Positions 42,180 through 51,142 of a stretch of DNA of 64,000 nucleotides are shown piece after piece. This DNA is from DASZGL01 sp035938875 (GTDB lineage Bacteria > Chloroflexota > Dormibacteria > Aeolococcales > Aeolococcaceae). Position numbers and translations under genes: made by a program. The DNA lies in contig DASZGL010000010.1 of the NCBI GenBank assembly GCA_035938875.1, positions 4,356-68,355 of the forward strand. Direction: 5' to 3'. The notes below the pieces were generated by a model. It made no database searches and was not told where the DNA came from. It was given only the letters and a program-made list of their open reading frames with translations. Position 1 is the stretch's first letter, and the number at the start of each line of letters is the position of its first letter.

Positions 42180-42632
42180 ATGCTCGGCCGCGCGCGCTGG
42201 CTCAAACGCCTAGTCCTGGATCTGCCACGCAACGCCAAGCTCGCCTACTGCCTGGCATTCGATCCGCGAGTGCCGGTGCGCAACAAGGCGGCTCTGGCAG
42301 CGTCACTGACTCTCATCGCCACGCCGGTGGTCGACGTCCCCGACTGGATCCCCGTGCTCGGTGAGCTCGATGGCCTGGCGCTGAGCATTCTCTGTGCGCA
42401 GCTGTTCGTGCGCACCGCGCCGGCCGACGTCGTCGCCGAGCAGGAGGACCTGATACGGCAACGGCGCAGTCGTTTCGACGAGGACGTTGAGAAGGGCAGA
42501 CGGCTGGCGATGTTACTGGCCCGCCGCGTCGGGCTGTTCGGTGAGGACGGTGTCGCCGAGCAGGAGTTCGTCGGTGTGGCCGTGCCTTCGGGAGATGCGG
42601 CAGGAGCCGGTCGTGGTGGAGTGCAACTGTGA
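42180..42632 (+). CDS. DUF1232 (YkvA-like) membrane protein
   Basis: This 150-residue protein has the DUF1232 signature VRNKAALAASLTLIATPVVDVPDWIPVLGELD with the conserved D-x-I/L-P segment between two hydrophobic helices. A charged helix follows. Function unknown in this family. It leads the operon into rplI (4-bp overlap) and dnaB, so it is expressed with replication and translation genes. Confidence 0.82.
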   Translation: MLGRARWLKRLVLDLPRNAKLAYCLAFDPRVPVRNKAALAASLTLIATPVVDVPDWIPVLGELDGLALSILCAQLFVRTAPADVVAEQEDLIRQRRSRFDEDVEKGRRLAMLLARRVGLFGEDGVAEQEFVGVAVPSGDAAGAGRGGVQL

Positions 42633-43075
42633 AAGTCCTGTTCTTGCAGGAGGTGGCCGGAACAGCCAAGCTCGGTGACGTCAAGGAAGTCTCCCCCGGC
42701 TACGCGCGCAATTACCTCTTCCCCAAGAAGCTCGCCGTGGTCGCCGACGACAGGGTGGTCGACCAGATCAGACAGCGCGAGGAGGCGGCACGGCGGCGTG
42801 CCGAGAAGGCGCTGATCGAGGCCCGGGACATCGACCAGCGCCTGCGCCGGATCACCGTCACCCTGTACTCCAAGACGGGCGAGGGCGGACGTCTCTTCGG
42901 CTCTGTGACCAACGCCGACATCGCCCAACAGCTCAAGCGCGAGGCTGGAGTCGATCTCGACAAGCGGAAGATCGAGGTCGAGCCACCGATCAAGTCGCTC
43001 GGCCCGCACGAGGTCACCATCCATCTCCATCCCGAGGTGACGGCGACGCTGCGGGTGGTCGTCGCCGCGCAGTGA
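42629..43075 (+). CDS. rplI: 50S ribosomal protein L9
   Basis: This 148-residue protein is a standard bL9: N-domain MKVLFLQEVAGTAKLGDVKEVSPGYARNYL with the Gly/Lys-rich 23S contact, a long connecting helix, and the C-domain GRLFGSVTNADIA. GTG start overlapping DUF1232. The usual neighbour dnaB follows with a 4-bp overlap, the order seen in many bacteria. Confidence 0.97.
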   Translation: MKVLFLQEVAGTAKLGDVKEVSPGYARNYLFPKKLAVVADDRVVDQIRQREEAARRRAEKALIEARDIDQRLRRITVTLYSKTGEGGRLFGSVTNADIAQQLKREAGVDLDKRKIEVEPPIKSLGPHEVTIHLHPEVTATLRVVVAAQ

Positions 43076-44463
43076 TCGAGCCGCCGCCCGGGATGCGCCT
43101 CGCCGAGGTGGCCGGGACGGTGGCCAGTTCGATCAGCCCAACCGGGAGGGTGCTCCCCCACGACGTCGAGGCTGAGCAGGCGGTGCTCGGCTCGCTGATG
43201 CTCGACCAGAACGCCATCTCCGCGGTGCGCGATCTCGTCGAGCCCGAGGACTTCTATGTCGAGCGACACGCGCACATCTACCGCGCGGCGCGTGACCTCG
43301 CCGACCGCGGTGAGCCGATCGACCTGCTCACCCTGCGCGCGCAGCTGGAACGCGCCGGGGCGCTCTCGCGGGCTGGTGGAGTCGACTACGTCAGCGAGGT
43401 GAGCCTGATCACCCCTACCGCGGCCAGTGTCCGCCACTACGCCGACATCGTCGTCGAGCACGCGTTGCGCCGCCGGCTGGTCGCCGCCGCCGGTGACATC
43501 GCCGGTCTCGGCTTCGACGAGTCGCTGCGCGCGCAAGAGGCAGCCGACCGCGCCGAGCAGCGCGTCTTCGCCGTCACCGACCTGCGGCGGACAACCGACG
43601 CAATCCATATCGCCCCGGTGCTGAAGGAGACGTGGACACAGCTCGAGACCCTGCTCGGCAACCGCAAGTTCGTCACCGGCGTGCCCACCAACTACACCGA
43701 GCTGGACAGCGTCACCCAGGGGCTGCAGCCCGGCGAATTGATCATCCTCGCCGCTCGACCCTCGGTGGGCAAGACGTCGCTGGCGCTCAACGTCGCCCGC
43801 AACGCCGCCGTGCTCGGCAGGCAGCCGGTGGTCATCTTCTCCCTGGAGATGTCGATGCAGGCGCTGGTGCAGCGATTGCTCTGCAGCGAGGCGCACGTCG
43901 ACTCCTGGAAGCTGAAGACCGGCCAGGCGGACGCAACCGACTTCTCCAAGATCGCCCAGGCGATGGACAAGCTCACCCAGGCCGAGCTGTGGATCGACGA
44001 TACTCCGGCTTTGTCCATCGAGAGCCTTCGCGCCCGGGCTCGGCGCATGAAGGCCCAGCACAACATCGCACTCGTCGTCGTCGACTACCTGCAGCTGATG
44101 CGCGGCGGCCGCCAGGAATCACGCGTCCAGGAGGTGTCAGACATCTCCTCGGGGCTGAAGTCGATCGCCAAGGAGCTGAATGTGCCGGTCCTGGCACTTT
44201 CACAGCTGTCCCGCGAATCGGAGCGACGCACCGATCGCAAGCCGCAACTCAGCGACCTGCGCGACTCCGGATCCATCGAGCAGGACGCCGACATCGTCCT
44301 CTTCCTCTACCGCCAGGGAATGCACGACCAGGAGATCGACCGCAACCAGACCCTGCTGGTGGTTGCCAAGAACCGCAACGGCCCGGTCAAGGACATCGAC
44401 CTGGTGTTCGTGCCCGAGCAGACGACGTTCCGTGAACCGTACCGGGGACGTCCCGGGCCGTAG
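43072..44463 (+). CDS. dnaB: Replicative DNA helicase DnaB
   Basis: This 463-residue hexameric helicase has an N-terminal primase-interaction domain (PHDVEAEQAVLGSLMLD), a linker, and a RecA-like domain with Walker A ARPSVGKTSLAL, VIFSLEMSMQALVQR, Walker B ALVVVDYLQLMRGG and the arginine-finger region DLRDSGSIEQDADIVLFLYR. GTG start inside the rplI stop. No intein is present at the sites where DnaB inteins occur. Confidence 0.97.
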   Translation: MIEPPPGMRLAEVAGTVASSISPTGRVLPHDVEAEQAVLGSLMLDQNAISAVRDLVEPEDFYVERHAHIYRAARDLADRGEPIDLLTLRAQLERAGALSRAGGVDYVSEVSLITPTAASVRHYADIVVEHALRRRLVAAAGDIAGLGFDESLRAQEAADRAEQRVFAVTDLRRTTDAIHIAPVLKETWTQLETLLGNRKFVTGVPTNYTELDSVTQGLQPGELIILAARPSVGKTSLALNVARNAAVLGRQPVVIFSLEMSMQALVQRLLCSEAHVDSWKLKTGQADATDFSKIAQAMDKLTQAELWIDDTPALSIESLRARARRMKAQHNIALVVVDYLQLMRGGRQESRVQEVSDISSGLKSIAKELNVPVLALSQLSRESERRTDRKPQLSDLRDSGSIEQDADIVLFLYRQGMHDQEIDRNQTLLVVAKNRNGPVKDIDLVFVPEQTTFREPYRGRPGP

Positions 44464-44576
44464 CCGGAACGCGCGTCGTCCAGCGGGTGGTTCTGACCGC
44501 GTCAACGACTTGCCAAGCCAGGGGGACAGCACCGCACCGTCACCGGGCGGAGCCGCAAACAACACAGAGCTGTATT

Positions 44577-44582
44577 TACACT
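44577..44582 (+). promoter_or_regulatory. -10 box of the soluble sensor kinase gene, apparently leaderless
   Basis: TACACT, then 6 nt, then ATG 44589; a GTG one codon earlier would be 3 nt away. It lies in the 125-bp gap after dnaB. Confidence 0.45.
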
Positions 44583-44588
44583 TGAGTG

Positions 44589-45692
44589 ATGCCAGGGACG
44601 ACGGTGGGAGGCCTGCTTGGGGACCTCCTCCTGGGCAGGGCAGCGGGGACCGTCGCGAGCTGGCCTGAAGCGCTGTCCGCGGACGGTGGCGCCGTTCCGG
44701 TCATCTCGGAGGAGCAGGCCCGGCAGCACGTCTCGGCGACAGCGACCGCGCTGAAGTCGGGCGATGTCAGTGCGCTTGCGCTGATTGCTGCGATTGACAG
44801 CCAGAACGACCCGGTTGGCATCCCCGCGCGCCTCGAGCTGTCGCTGCGCGCCCTCGACGCGCTGCGGCGGACCCTCACCGCCGCGGTGGCCGAGCAGCGC
44901 CCCGACGAGGGGGTGCATCTCACCCTGCAGGAGTGGATCCCGGCGGCGTTCGCCGAGGTCGGGCGCCGGCTGGCAACGTACGCGGCGACAGTTCTCGCCG
45001 CCCAGCTCGACGCCGCTAACGTGACCAGCATCAGTGTCACCGTCCACGAGCTGCGACGACCGCTGACCATCATGAGCAGCTACACCCAGCTGCTCCTCGC
45101 GGGCGCGCTCGGTGAGCTGCCCGAGCGCAGCCTCGCCGCGCTTCGCACCATGCTCGCCGCCTCCGAGACGATGAATCGCCTCACCGAGTCGCTCGCCGTC
45201 GTCGCCCGACTCGAGGACCCATCCATCCGTCCGCGGATCACCACGGTTCGCATCGCCGAGGTCGTCGCCGCGGCGACCGAGGAGGTCAGCGCCGAGGCCG
45301 GGCTGCGCAACACAACCGTCGACCTCGACGTCGACGACTCGCTCAGCGTCGATGGCGACCGCGACCAGCTGGTGCTGGCGGTGACCAACCTGCTGAGCAA
45401 CGCGGTGAAGCACTCACCCGACGGCCGGCCGGTGGTGGTACGCGCGGAAGCCGACAACGGCCTCATCCGCGTCGTCGTCAGAGACCACGGCGACGGCTTC
45501 CCCGAGGAGGAGGCCGAGCGCCTCTTCGAGAAGTACTACCGGGCCATGAACGATCGCGAGCAGGGCCTTCCCGGCAGCGGCCTCGGCCTCTTCATCGTGC
45601 GCACCGTCGCCGATCGTCACGGCGGCGCGGCGGTTGCCCGCCGGGCACCCGGCGGCGGCGCCGAGTTCGAGCTCAGCCTTCCCGCGGCCTGA
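44589..45692 (+). CDS. Soluble sensor histidine kinase without partner regulator
   Basis: This 367-residue kinase has no TM helix. The first 140 residues are an all-helical region of unknown type, then HisKA with H153 in VHELRRPLTIMSS, N-box TNLLSNAVKHSPDG, G1 RDHGDGFP, F-box RLFEKYYR and G2 GSGLGLFIV. It probably senses a cytoplasmic signal. No regulator gene is adjacent. The ATG at 44589 was preferred over the GTG just before it because of promoter spacing. Confidence 0.9.
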   Translation: MPGTTVGGLLGDLLLGRAAGTVASWPEALSADGGAVPVISEEQARQHVSATATALKSGDVSALALIAAIDSQNDPVGIPARLELSLRALDALRRTLTAAVAEQRPDEGVHLTLQEWIPAAFAEVGRRLATYAATVLAAQLDAANVTSISVTVHELRRPLTIMSSYTQLLLAGALGELPERSLAALRTMLAASETMNRLTESLAVVARLEDPSIRPRITTVRIAEVVAAATEEVSAEAGLRNTTVDLDVDDSLSVDGDRDQLVLAVTNLLSNAVKHSPDGRPVVVRAEADNGLIRVVVRDHGDGFPEEEAERLFEKYYRAMNDREQGLPGSGLGLFIVRTVADRHGGAAVARRAPGGGAEFELSLPAA

Positions 45693-45733
45693 GCGCCGCC
45701 AGGCTGGCGAGGCCTCGCCGGCAGAGACGGCGC

Positions 45734-45739
45734 TAGGCT
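45734..45739 (+). promoter_or_regulatory. -10 box candidate of fumC
   Basis: TAGGCT, about 37 bp before the ATG. Unlike most promoters here it leads to a leader with a good GGGAGG ribosome-binding site. Confidence 0.35.
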
Positions 45740-45775
45740 GTGGCGTGTCAGCCGCAGTGTGGGAGGTCCGCCCTC

Positions 45776-47206
45776 ATGGAGACGACAACGCCGGCGACTC
45801 GCGTCGAGCGTGATTCGATGGGCGAGTTCGAGGTGCCGGCTGACGCGTACTTCGGCGCCAACACGATGCGCGCCGTGGTCAACTTCCCCATCAGCGGACT
45901 GCGCCTGCCCCGCGGTTTCATCCGCGCCATCGGCTTGATCAAGCAGCAGGCAGCGGTGGTGAACCGCGAGCTGGGGCTGCTCGACACGCGGCTCTGCGAC
46001 GCCATCGTCGCCGCCGCCCAGGATGTCGTCGACGGCACCCTCGACGATCAATTCCCCATCGACGTCTTCCAGACGGGCAGCGGCACGTCGACCAACATGA
46101 ACGCCAACGAGGTGATCAGCAATCGTGCAATCGAGCTGCTCGGCGGCGAGAAGGGATCGCGCACGCCGGTGCATCCCAATGATCACGTCAACCTCTGCCA
46201 GTCGAGCAACGACGTCATCCCCACGGCGATCCACGTAGCCGCGGCGACGGCGATTCGCCAGGAGCTGCTCACCGCCCTCGAGGTTCTCGAGGAGTCGCTG
46301 CGCCGCAAGAGCGATCAGTTCTGGCCGGTGGTGAAGACCGGCCGCACCCACATGCAGGACGCGACACCCATCCGCCTCGGCCAGGAATTCCTCGGTTACG
46401 CGGGCCAGGTCGAGCGCGCCAGGCGCCGCCTCGAGGCCGCGGCGACCGAGCTCGAGGAGCTCGCCCTCGGCGGCACCGCAGTCGGCACCGGGGTCAACTC
46501 ACATCCCGAGTTCGCCCGCCGGGTCATCGCCAAGCTCAGCCTGGCGACGGGGTTGCAGTTCTTTGAAACCGACAATCATTTCCAGTCGCAGTCGACGCTG
46601 GACAGCGTCGTCGCGGCGAGCGGGGTGTTGCGCGGCGCCGCCGTGGCGCTCTTCGAGATCGCCGGCAACATCCGCCTGCTCGGTTGCGGTCCGCGCGCAG
46701 GGTTCGCCGAAATCGCTGTGCCGGCGGTTCAGCCGGGCTCGTCGATCATGCCCGGCAAGGTCAACCCGGTGATCGCCGAGTCGGTGACCATGGTGGCTGC
46801 GCAGGTCATCGGCAACGACGCCACCATCGCCTTCAGTGGCGCCAGCGGATCGCTCTTCGAGCTCAACGTCATGCTGCCCGTTGCTGCCTACAACCTGCTG
46901 CAGTCGATCGCGCTTCTGACCAGCAGCGCCGTCAACTTTGCCCGCAAGTGTGTCGACGGCATCGAGGCCACCGACAACGGTCCGGCGTTGGTGGAGCGCG
47001 GCCTGATGATCTGCACCGGACTGGTTCCGCGCATCGGCTACGACGCCGCGGCAGCCGTCGCCAAGGAGGCATATCGCAGCGGACGCACGGTGCGCGAGGT
47101 CGCCCGCGAGTTGACAGATCTCACTGAGCCTGACCTCGATGAGCTGCTCGACCCGCTGAAGATGACCGAGCCTAGTCTGGACAGCATCGGCGGCGCCACA
47201 GGCTGA
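45776..47206 (+). CDS. fumC: Fumarate hydratase class II
   Basis: This 476-residue Fe-independent fumarase interconverts fumarate and malate in the TCA cycle. It has TGSGTSTNMNANEVI, GRTHMQDATPIRLGQEF and the superfamily signature GSSIMPGKVNP. The start was set at the ATG at 45776 with a GGGAGG about 10 nt upstream; upstream in-frame codons precede the leader. Aspartase shares the fold, but HPNDHVNLCQSSND fits fumarase. Confidence 0.94.
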   Translation: METTTPATRVERDSMGEFEVPADAYFGANTMRAVVNFPISGLRLPRGFIRAIGLIKQQAAVVNRELGLLDTRLCDAIVAAAQDVVDGTLDDQFPIDVFQTGSGTSTNMNANEVISNRAIELLGGEKGSRTPVHPNDHVNLCQSSNDVIPTAIHVAAATAIRQELLTALEVLEESLRRKSDQFWPVVKTGRTHMQDATPIRLGQEFLGYAGQVERARRRLEAAATELEELALGGTAVGTGVNSHPEFARRVIAKLSLATGLQFFETDNHFQSQSTLDSVVAASGVLRGAAVALFEIAGNIRLLGCGPRAGFAEIAVPAVQPGSSIMPGKVNPVIAESVTMVAAQVIGNDATIAFSGASGSLFELNVMLPVAAYNLLQSIALLTSSAVNFARKCVDGIEATDNGPALVERGLMICTGLVPRIGYDAAAAVAKEAYRSGRTVREVARELTDLTEPDLDELLDPLKMTEPSLDSIGGATG

Positions 47207-47235
47207 CGCTGGGCGGCTGCCTGCCGTCAGGGCAA

Positions 47236-47859
47236 TCAGGCGGCGAGGTTCACGGGCGTCGGCCCGCGGTTTGCTCGCCGCCGGCGCCGCCACACCACCA
47301 GGCCGACGACGAGGCCGATGACCACGCCGGCGACGACCAGGCGGTCGAACCAGGGCAGAAACGGAGTGACACGGTCACCGAGCGCAAAGCCGAGCAGGGT
47401 GAAGCCACCCAGCCAGATCATCGTGGACGGCAGCACTCCGGCGATGAACTCTTCGTATGGCAGCCGCAGACCTCCCGCGGCGAAGGACGCGTTGATACGC
47501 GTTCCCGGGAGGATCCGGGCGATGAGGATGGCGCGGCTGCCACCCCGGCTCAACCATGCCTCGGCGCGTGCCAGTCGCACCGGGGTGAGGCGCACCAGCT
47601 GCGCTGCGGCCAGCAGGGCACGGCGACCAACGTGGCGACTGAAGGCGTAGCAGGTGGTGGCACCGAGCACGGCGGCGGCGTAGCCGAGGGGAAGGAAGAG
47701 CCAGAGATGGGTCACGCCGATGGCGGCGAGGTAGCCGGCGGCAAGCAGAATCACGTCACCGGGGAGGAAGGGCAGAGGCACGCCGGCCTCCTCGATGAAG
47801 ATCAGCGCGCAGATCAGCGCGTACGCCTCGACACCGGTCAGAGCGTGCAGGTATTCCAC
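47236..47859 (-). CDS. DedA family membrane protein
   Basis: This 207-residue DedA/SNARE-associated-type protein has helices with FIEEAGVPLPFLPGDVIL and the conserved arginine-containing block ARILPGTRINASFAAGGLRL. DedA proteins are linked to membrane lipid (undecaprenyl phosphate or phosphatidylethanolamine) flipping and proton-motive-force homeostasis. GTG start; a TATCCT -10 lies 12 nt upstream, so the leader is at most a few nucleotides. Ends in RRRRRANRG-type basic tail. Confidence 0.9.
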   Translation of the reverse strand: MEYLHALTGVEAYALICALIFIEEAGVPLPFLPGDVILLAAGYLAAIGVTHLWLFLPLGYAAAVLGATTCYAFSRHVGRRALLAAAQLVRLTPVRLARAEAWLSRGGSRAILIARILPGTRINASFAAGGLRLPYEEFIAGVLPSTMIWLGGFTLLGFALGDRVTPFLPWFDRLVVAGVVIGLVVGLVVWRRRRRANRGPTPVNLAA

Positions 47860-47925
47860 GGTTCGCCGCCCAGGATAACCGCAAGGCCGACCATCTTCGA
47901 ACGTCGTTAATCAGGTATGCGCCGA

Positions 47926-47931
47926 TACACT
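47926..47931 (+). promoter_or_regulatory. -10 box of the 3-hydroxyacyl-CoA dehydrogenase gene, apparently leaderless
   Basis: TACACT, then 8 nt, then ATG 47940. The same hexamer and spacing recur at 49792. Confidence 0.5.
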
Positions 47932-47939
47932 GCCGCCCC

Positions 47940-48809
47940 ATGACGATCGACGAGATCCGATCGGTTGCCGTCGTCGGTGCCGGAACCATGGGCAGCCAGA
48001 TCGCCTTCACCGTGGCGCTCGCGGGCTACCCGGTTCGCGTCTACAGCAGGTCCCCGGAGAGGCTGGAGAGTGGCATTGGCGCCACCGTTCGCCTGCTCGA
48101 GAAGCGCGTGGAGAAGGGCAAGCTCGACGCCGCCGACCTCGATGCCGCCCTCAGCCGTGTGAGCACCACCACCGACATCGAGGAGGCTGGCACCGACGCC
48201 GACCTGGTCATCAAGACCATCGTCGAGGACCGCGACGCCAAGCACGAGCTCTTCCGTCAGCTCGGGCGTGTGGTGCGCCTCGACGCCATCCTCGCCTCCA
48301 ACAGCTCGACGATGCCGACCTCCTTCTTCAGCGAGTGCGTGCCCAACCCCGAGCGCCTGCTCAATGTGCACTTTTTCAACCCGGCGCTGGTGATGCAGCT
48401 CGTCGAGGTGGTGCGCGGACCGCACACCTCGGAAGCGACCGCGCAGACCTGCATGGACTTCGCCCGCAGGATCGGCAAGAACCCGGTTCTGGTCCGCAAG
48501 GAGACCTACGGCTTCCTCGCCAACCGCATTCTCTTCATCGCCATGCAGGAGGCCTTCCAGCTGGTCGAGCAAGGATACGTGTCGATGGAGGACTGCGACC
48601 TTGCGGTCAAGAACGGCCTCAACTGGCCGATGGGCCCATTCGAGCTCGCCGACCTGGTCGGCCTTGACGTGACCCAGGACATCCTCACCCAGGGGTACGT
48701 GCAGACCGGTGAGCAGCGCTGGGAGCCGACGGGGATCCTCACCGATCGGACCGCCCGGGGTGATGTCGGCCGCAAGAGCGGCCAGGGTTTCTACAGCTAC
48801 TCGGAATAA
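47940..48809 (+). CDS. 3-hydroxyacyl-CoA dehydrogenase (Hbd/PaaH type)
   Basis: This 289-residue NAD-dependent enzyme oxidises 3-hydroxyacyl-CoA or reduces acetoacetyl-CoA. The Rossmann motif is VAVVGAGTMGSQIA, with the catalytic His in LLNVHFFNPALVMQLVEVV and the C-terminal helical domain (NRILFIAMQEAFQLVE, NWPMGPFELADLVGLD). It is the single-domain form without the crotonase fusion. It complements the thiolase at 1.5-2.7 kb in the same pathway. Confidence 0.93.
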   Translation: MTIDEIRSVAVVGAGTMGSQIAFTVALAGYPVRVYSRSPERLESGIGATVRLLEKRVEKGKLDAADLDAALSRVSTTTDIEEAGTDADLVIKTIVEDRDAKHELFRQLGRVVRLDAILASNSSTMPTSFFSECVPNPERLLNVHFFNPALVMQLVEVVRGPHTSEATAQTCMDFARRIGKNPVLVRKETYGFLANRILFIAMQEAFQLVEQGYVSMEDCDLAVKNGLNWPMGPFELADLVGLDVTQDILTQGYVQTGEQRWEPTGILTDRTARGDVGRKSGQGFYSYSE

Positions 48810-48828
48810 CCGTCGATGGCGCGAGCGC

Positions 48829-49731
48829 TCATTGCTCGCGCCGGAGAATCAGGATGTTCTGATGCACGATGTTGGGGACGTACGCATTGGGATATCCATA
48901 CGGGCGCACGCGTGCCCCGGTGCCGTACCAGACCTTGATCCCCTTGAGGGTGAACCCGGCGGCCTCGAAGCGCCGCGCGACCTCCGCGGAGGCGAAGACG
49001 TAGCGTCCCTGTTGGTAGGAATCGCGCATCACCACAGCGCAGTAGCCGTTGACACGCAGCAGGGGCAGCAACTGGCACGCGACACCTTCCATGGCGTCGT
49101 AGTAGTCATCGAAGCTTGCCAGGTTGCGCAGATCGTCCTGGCTGGCACCGAAGCTGTCGAAGTCGGTGCGTCGCGCCTGCAGGTCGTAGCGCCCATCGCA
49201 CATCGTCTTGTCGAGCGCGATGGAGTAGGGCGGGTCGGTGGCGATGCAGTCGAAGACGCGTGACTCCGCTGCCATCGCGGCGAGTACGGCGCGACAGTCG
49301 CCGTTGATCATCTCCTGCTCGTCTATCTCCTCGCTCTCGCAGACCTGGTGATAGATGTCGATCCACTCCGGGTTGACCTCGACGCCGGTGGCCTGCCGGT
49401 GGCACATGGCGGCGCCCAGCAGAGTTCCGCCGACTCCGGCGAAGGGATCGAGCACGGTCTCCCCGGGAGCGGTGAAGAACTCGATGAGATGGCGCATCAG
49501 CAGCGGCGGCTTGTTGGCGCCGTGACGGCGGCGCAGCTGATGACCGGCGTGAGCGGGGTACGACGTGCGCAGCACCGTCTTGGTGAAGTACAGCCACTCG
49601 TTGCCGCTGAGCGCGTTCAGCCGGTTGTTGGGATGCACCGGGGCGCGCTGCCAGCGGACCGTGCCGTCGTCGCCGTCGTCGGCGTCGTCGCCGAGGTCGG
49701 CGTCCTCGGGTCGACGCTCGACGGCGCTCAT
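48829..49731 (-). CDS. Orphan DNA (cytosine-N4/adenine-N6) methyltransferase
   Basis: This 300-residue methylase has the SAM motif ETVLDPFAGVGGTLLGA and, about 70 residues later, the catalytic DPPYSIAL. This order is the reverse of the common small beta-class enzymes (DPPY first). After it comes YDAMEGVACQLLPLLRVNGYCAVVMRD. The ATG at 49731 was chosen because a TATGCT -10 lies 7 nt before it. No restriction enzyme is adjacent, so a regulatory or RNA-modifying role is possible. Confidence 0.85.
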   Translation of the reverse strand: MSAVERRPEDADLGDDADDGDDGTVRWQRAPVHPNNRLNALSGNEWLYFTKTVLRTSYPAHAGHQLRRRHGANKPPLLMRHLIEFFTAPGETVLDPFAGVGGTLLGAAMCHRQATGVEVNPEWIDIYHQVCESEEIDEQEMINGDCRAVLAAMAAESRVFDCIATDPPYSIALDKTMCDGRYDLQARRTDFDSFGASQDDLRNLASFDDYYDAMEGVACQLLPLLRVNGYCAVVMRDSYQQGRYVFASAEVARRFEAAGFTLKGIKVWYGTGARVRPYGYPNAYVPNIVHQNILILRREQ

Positions 49732-49738
49732 GCTGGCG

Positions 49739-49744
49739 AGCATA
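49739..49744 (-). promoter_or_regulatory. -10 box of the methyltransferase gene, apparently leaderless
   Basis: TATGCT on the minus strand, then 7 nt, then ATG 49731. It is divergent from the ACT-protein promoter 48 bp away. Confidence 0.45.
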
Positions 49745-49791
49745 CGGTGCCCAGACCGTCCCTGCGCCTCGTCGACGGGACGCAAGGTGCC

Positions 49792-49797
49792 TACACT
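49792..49797 (+). promoter_or_regulatory. -10 box of the ACT-domain protein gene, apparently leaderless
   Basis: TACACT, then 8 nt, then ATG 49806. Confidence 0.5.
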
Positions 49798-49805
49798 GCG
49801 CCCTC

Positions 49806-50243
49806 ATGCCGATGTTCGAGTCGCTTCAGAAGCTCTTCGCCGCGACCCGGGTGCGCCGCGAGGAGATCCCCTACGTCCTCTGCCGCCTGCAGCCGGGGAC
49901 GCCCCTCGACCGAGTCGTCCAGCTGCAGCCACCGCCGCTGTGCGTGACCGTCGAACCGGACGGAGCCACCGTCTTCCTCCCCGAGGCCGAGCTCGCCGCG
50001 CTCCAGGAGGTCGTCCCCGTCGCCGAGCACGACGGACCCTGGACCGTCTTCGGCCTGTACGCGCCATTCGACTTCGGCGTGACCGGGTACCTCGCCCGGG
50101 TCTGCGACGCGTTGGCGGCACGGGAGATTCCGGTGCTCTCCCTGGCCACCTACCGCCGCGACTACATCCTCGTCCCCGGGGCCAAGGCGGACGAGGCCGA
50201 GGCCGCCTTCGACGAGCTCGTCCTCGGTCGCGGGGGCGCCTGA
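49806..50243 (+). CDS. ACT-domain (CASTOR-like) small protein
   Basis: This 145-residue protein looks like a CASTOR/ACT amino-acid-binding fold: VTVEPDGATVFLPEAEL, then GPWTVFGLYAPFDFGVTGYLARVCDALAAREIPVLSL-type ACT beta-alpha-beta and TYRRDYILVP. No enzymatic domain is attached, so it probably senses a small ligand for a partner protein. Partner unknown. Own promoter. Confidence 0.78.
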   Translation: MPMFESLQKLFAATRVRREEIPYVLCRLQPGTPLDRVVQLQPPPLCVTVEPDGATVFLPEAELAALQEVVPVAEHDGPWTVFGLYAPFDFGVTGYLARVCDALAAREIPVLSLATYRRDYILVPGAKADEAEAAFDELVLGRGGA

Positions 50244-50257
50244 CAGGCGCGGATCCC

Positions 50258-51142
50258 TCAGCCGGACGGTGCTGCTGCCCCGGTCAGCCCGAGGGCGACG
50301 AGCACGTCGGCGACGCCGGCGCGCTCCGGCGGCGCGCACAGCGCATCGACCCGGCCGACGACGTCGGGCGGCGCGCCCAGCACGGCCACCGCGTATCCCG
50401 CCGCGTCGAGCATGTCGGCGTCGTTGGGCGCGTCGCCGACAGCGACCACACCGGTCATGTCGACTCCCAGCTTGTCGCACAGGCGGCGCAGGGCGCGTCC
50501 CTTCGACGCGATGGGACTGGTGACCTCGACGAACGGCGGCGACGACCGCGTCACCCGCGCCTCGGCGCCGAGCGTCTCGCGAAGCGTCTTCTCGCACAGG
50601 GCCGCGCCGGCTTCGTCGTCGACGACACAGGCGATCTTGGTGCTGCCTCTAGCCGCGACGACGTCAGCGAGGTCGTCGACGAAGGTGATGTCCACCTGGG
50701 CGATGCGCGCGTAGAGGTGAGCTTCGGGACGATCCTGGTCGCATAGGAGCCGGTCGTCGAGGTACGCCTGGATGTGCCAACCTCCAGCGCGAGCGACGTG
50801 CAGCGCTCGCAGCGCGATGTCCGGTGTCAGCGCATCCTCGAAGAGCGTCTCCCCTGCGTCGGCGCCGTTGTGCGCAACCTCGCGGATCAGCGCCCCCTGG
50901 TAGCAGATCAGCGGGGCGGTGACGTGCAGCCGGCTTGCCCACGGCAGCGCGGAGCGGTACATGCGCCCGGTGACGACGAGAACCGTGGTGCCGTTCTCGA
51001 TGGTGGCATGGACGGCGTCACGAGTCCGCGGGTGCAACCGCTGCTCCGAGTCGATGACGGTGCCGTCGAGATCGAGGGCGACGAGCTCAGGCCGGCGCAC
51101 GTGCAGCCGTGTGCCTGCGCTGATCAGCGGAGGCGTGCTCAT
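50258..51142 (-). CDS. Cof-type HAD hydrolase (sugar-phosphate phosphatase-like)
   Basis: This 294-residue HAD enzyme of the Cof/YidA subfamily has the nucleophile motif LVALDLDGTVIDSE, motif II VLVVTGR, lysine in ASKGRALRRL and VVAVGDAPNDADMLDAAG. Its C2B cap is in the middle. The ATG at 51142 overlaps the stop of the upstream dehydrogenase by 4 bp; in-frame sequence further upstream is that gene's shadow. Physiological substrate unknown. Confidence 0.92.
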   Translation of the reverse strand: MSTPPLISAGTRLHVRRPELVALDLDGTVIDSEQRLHPRTRDAVHATIENGTTVLVVTGRMYRSALPWASRLHVTAPLICYQGALIREVAHNGADAGETLFEDALTPDIALRALHVARAGGWHIQAYLDDRLLCDQDRPEAHLYARIAQVDITFVDDLADVVAARGSTKIACVVDDEAGAALCEKTLRETLGAEARVTRSSPPFVEVTSPIASKGRALRRLCDKLGVDMTGVVAVGDAPNDADMLDAAGYAVAVLGAPPDVVGRVDALCAPPERAGVADVLVALGLTGAAAPSG

